A stretch of 64,000 nt of DNA from Neostapfia colusana (taxonomy: Eukaryota; Streptophyta; Magnoliopsida; Poales; Poaceae), in assembly GCA_030760725.1 (NCBI GenBank), contig JASWHV010000011.1, forward strand, positions 80,143,765-80,207,764. Direction: 5' to 3'. The notes below the pieces were generated by a model. The model saw nothing but the letters and a program-made list of their open reading frames with translations, had not been told where the DNA came from and made no database searches. Numbering within the stretch: position 1 is the stretch's first letter; each line of letters starts with the position of its first letter. This document shows positions 62,560 through 64,000 of the stretch, in pieces. Position numbers and translations under genes: made by a program.

Positions 62560-63000
62560 ACCAAGCTCCGGTCTTCACCGAGCCCCACTGGACGCTTTTG
62601 TTCGACGGCTCCTCGCGAAAGCAGGGGGCCGGTGCCGGCGTACTGCTCCTCATGCCATCGGGGAACAGTTTGGGTACATGGTGCGTCTTAATTTCAAGGC
62701 AACCAACAACATGGCAGAGTATGAAGCACTCATCTTTGGCCTACAGACAGCCCTGTCTCTAGGCGCTCGCCAGTTGTTGGCACAGGGCGACTCCCAGCTG
62801 GTTATCAAACAAGTCAAGGGTGAATGCTCCTGCAATGACCCACAGCTAGCTGCTTATCTGCTTCACGTGCAGATGTTGGAGAAAGACTTCCTCGCCTTGG
62901 ACCTGTGCCACGTACCGCGCGCTGGCAATGCCACAGCTGACGACCTTTCAACGAAGGCTTCCATTGGAGCTCCCGTGCCCGAAGGAGTCTTCGAGAGGAC
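62560..63000 (+). pseudogene. C2 second RNase H (aRNH)
   Basis: HWTLLFDGSSRKQGAGAGVL, then a one-base loss near 62665 relative to C1, then NNMAEYEALIFGLQTAL and LLAQGDSQLVIKQVKGE. The Asp, Glu, Asp set is present across the shift. Confidence 0.88.
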
Positions 63001-64000
63001 GTTGCTGCGGCCCACAGCCCGGCCCGCCGAGCCGGGCGAAGGGGGCTTGACAAGCACCTCGAAGTTGGCGGTCCCGGCGGCCCTGCAGCCATGGATGCCG
63101 CCAAGGATCGTAAGCGTCACTGGGGACTCCGTGCAACCCAGCGCTCAAGATCTAGAAGCTCAAGTCAGACCCGATGCATGGATCACGGAGATCCGGGACT
63201 ACTTGAAAGACAACATCCTCCCTGATGAACATGCAACCGCTGAACGGATTGTGCGTATGGCTAAGAGGTACGCGCTGGTAGAGGGGGATCTCTACCGGCG
63301 TGGCGCCAACCACGTCCTATTGCGGTGCATAACCTAGGGGGAAGGCTGCGACTTGCTCGCTGAGATCCATGGAGGCGAATGTGGGAGTCACTCTTCCTCA
63401 CGCACGCTCGTCGGTAAAGCCTTCCGGCATGGCTTCTACTGGCCGATAGCACTCCAGGATGCCGTCAGGCTGGTCGAGAGCTGCAAGGCGTGCCAGTTCC
63501 ACGCCAAGCAGATCCATACACCGGCTCAGGCGGTACAGATGATCCCGCCCTCATGGCCATTTGCCGTATGGGGGCTGGACATCCTGGGACCATTCCCCAG
63601 AACCGTCGGGGGATTCCGGTACCTCTATGTTGCCATCGACAAGTTCACCAAGTGGCCGGAAGCCACACCAGTTGTCACCATCAACAAGCAATCCGCAGTA
63701 AAGTTCATCAAGTCGATTGTCTGCCGGTTCGGGGTCCCAAACAGAATCATCACCGACAACGGGACCCAGTTTACCAGCGCAGCCTTCCAAGACTACTGCG
63801 AAGACCTCGGCATTCAGGTGTGCTATGCCTCTGTTGCTCACCCAAAGAGCAATGGGCAAGTCGAGAGGGCCAACGCGGAGATTCTCCGGGGCCTTAAGAC
63901 CCGCACCTATGCCAGTCTGAAGAAACATGGTGCCAATTGGGTGGATGAGCTTCTGAGCACACTATGGGCTAACCGGACATCCCAGAGCCGGGCCACAGGA
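63001..64000 (+). pseudogene. C2 integrase, runs past the window end
   Basis: It includes DNILPDEHATAERIV, then a TAG at 63335-63337 where C1 has AAG. The finger (HGGECGSHSSSRTLVGK and CKACQFHAKQIH) and core follow without interruption to the window end: WGLDILGPFPRTVGG, ITDNGTQFTSAAF and HPKSNGQVERANAE. Downstream of the stop this is better preserved than in C1. Confidence 0.9.

Overview
The window is a pure retrotransposon cluster from a plant nuclear genome, almost certainly a grass (Poaceae). Everything I can identify is Ty3/gypsy or Ty1/copia LTR retrotransposon; I found no host gene, tRNA, rRNA, CRISPR array or bacterial feature. The grass call rests on the element types: Sirevirus-like copia, Tekay/Del-type chromovirus with very long LTRs, and a Tat-lineage gypsy with a second RNase H. 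GC-rich LTRs full of ACGTG boxes and the nested layering also fit. The species cannot be named from sequence alone.

Layout, outermost to innermost. (1) 1-7646: a broken Tekay-like gypsy element. Its reverse transcriptase half (2008-3104, plus) and protease half (6700-6999, minus) are separated and inverted relative to each other by two copies of a long LTR, family A (1-2007 partial; 3105-6699 complete). The complete copy carries about 420-bp inverted repeats at its two ends. A fragment of a related LTR, family B (7000-7646, antisense), interrupts the protease half. (2) From 7647 to the window end: two Tat-type gypsy copies, C1 and C2, share one LTR (50213-51323) in an LTR-internal-LTR-internal array. 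The first LTR of C1 is split into three pieces (7647-8536, 18252-18315, 29520-29767) by two complete minus-strand Sirevirus-like copia elements. These are D (8537-18246, duplication GACTA) and E (18316-29514, duplication GGTTC). The RT of C1 is split by a complete Tekay-type element B (32665-43710, duplication ATAAG). The RT of C2 is split by C3, an inverted and internally deleted relative of itself (54633-61467, duplication GGCGT). C2 runs off the right edge.

Coding state. Element E has uninterrupted gag and pol frames and is the least decayed. B, C1, C2, C3 and D carry stops and frameshifts, several of them C-to-T changes expected of methylated, silenced DNA. Extra genes beyond gag-pol are present in two elements. 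E carries a roughly 500-codon additional ORF between pol and its 3-prime LTR. C1 carries a coiled-coil ORF on the opposite strand to gag-pol, with a candidate intron.

The most interesting signals are regulatory and structural. E has an array of 16-bp palindromes in its U3, and the same palindromes recur beside a TATA box just upstream of its additional ORF, which looks like an internal promoter. A roughly 55-bp ACGTG-containing repeat module is shared, in opposite orientation, by the LTRs of two different gypsy lineages (B and C). LTR A has very long terminal inverted repeats that appear to have mediated an inversion. A proline-rich heptad minisatellite sits inside the first RNase H domain of C1 and C2.
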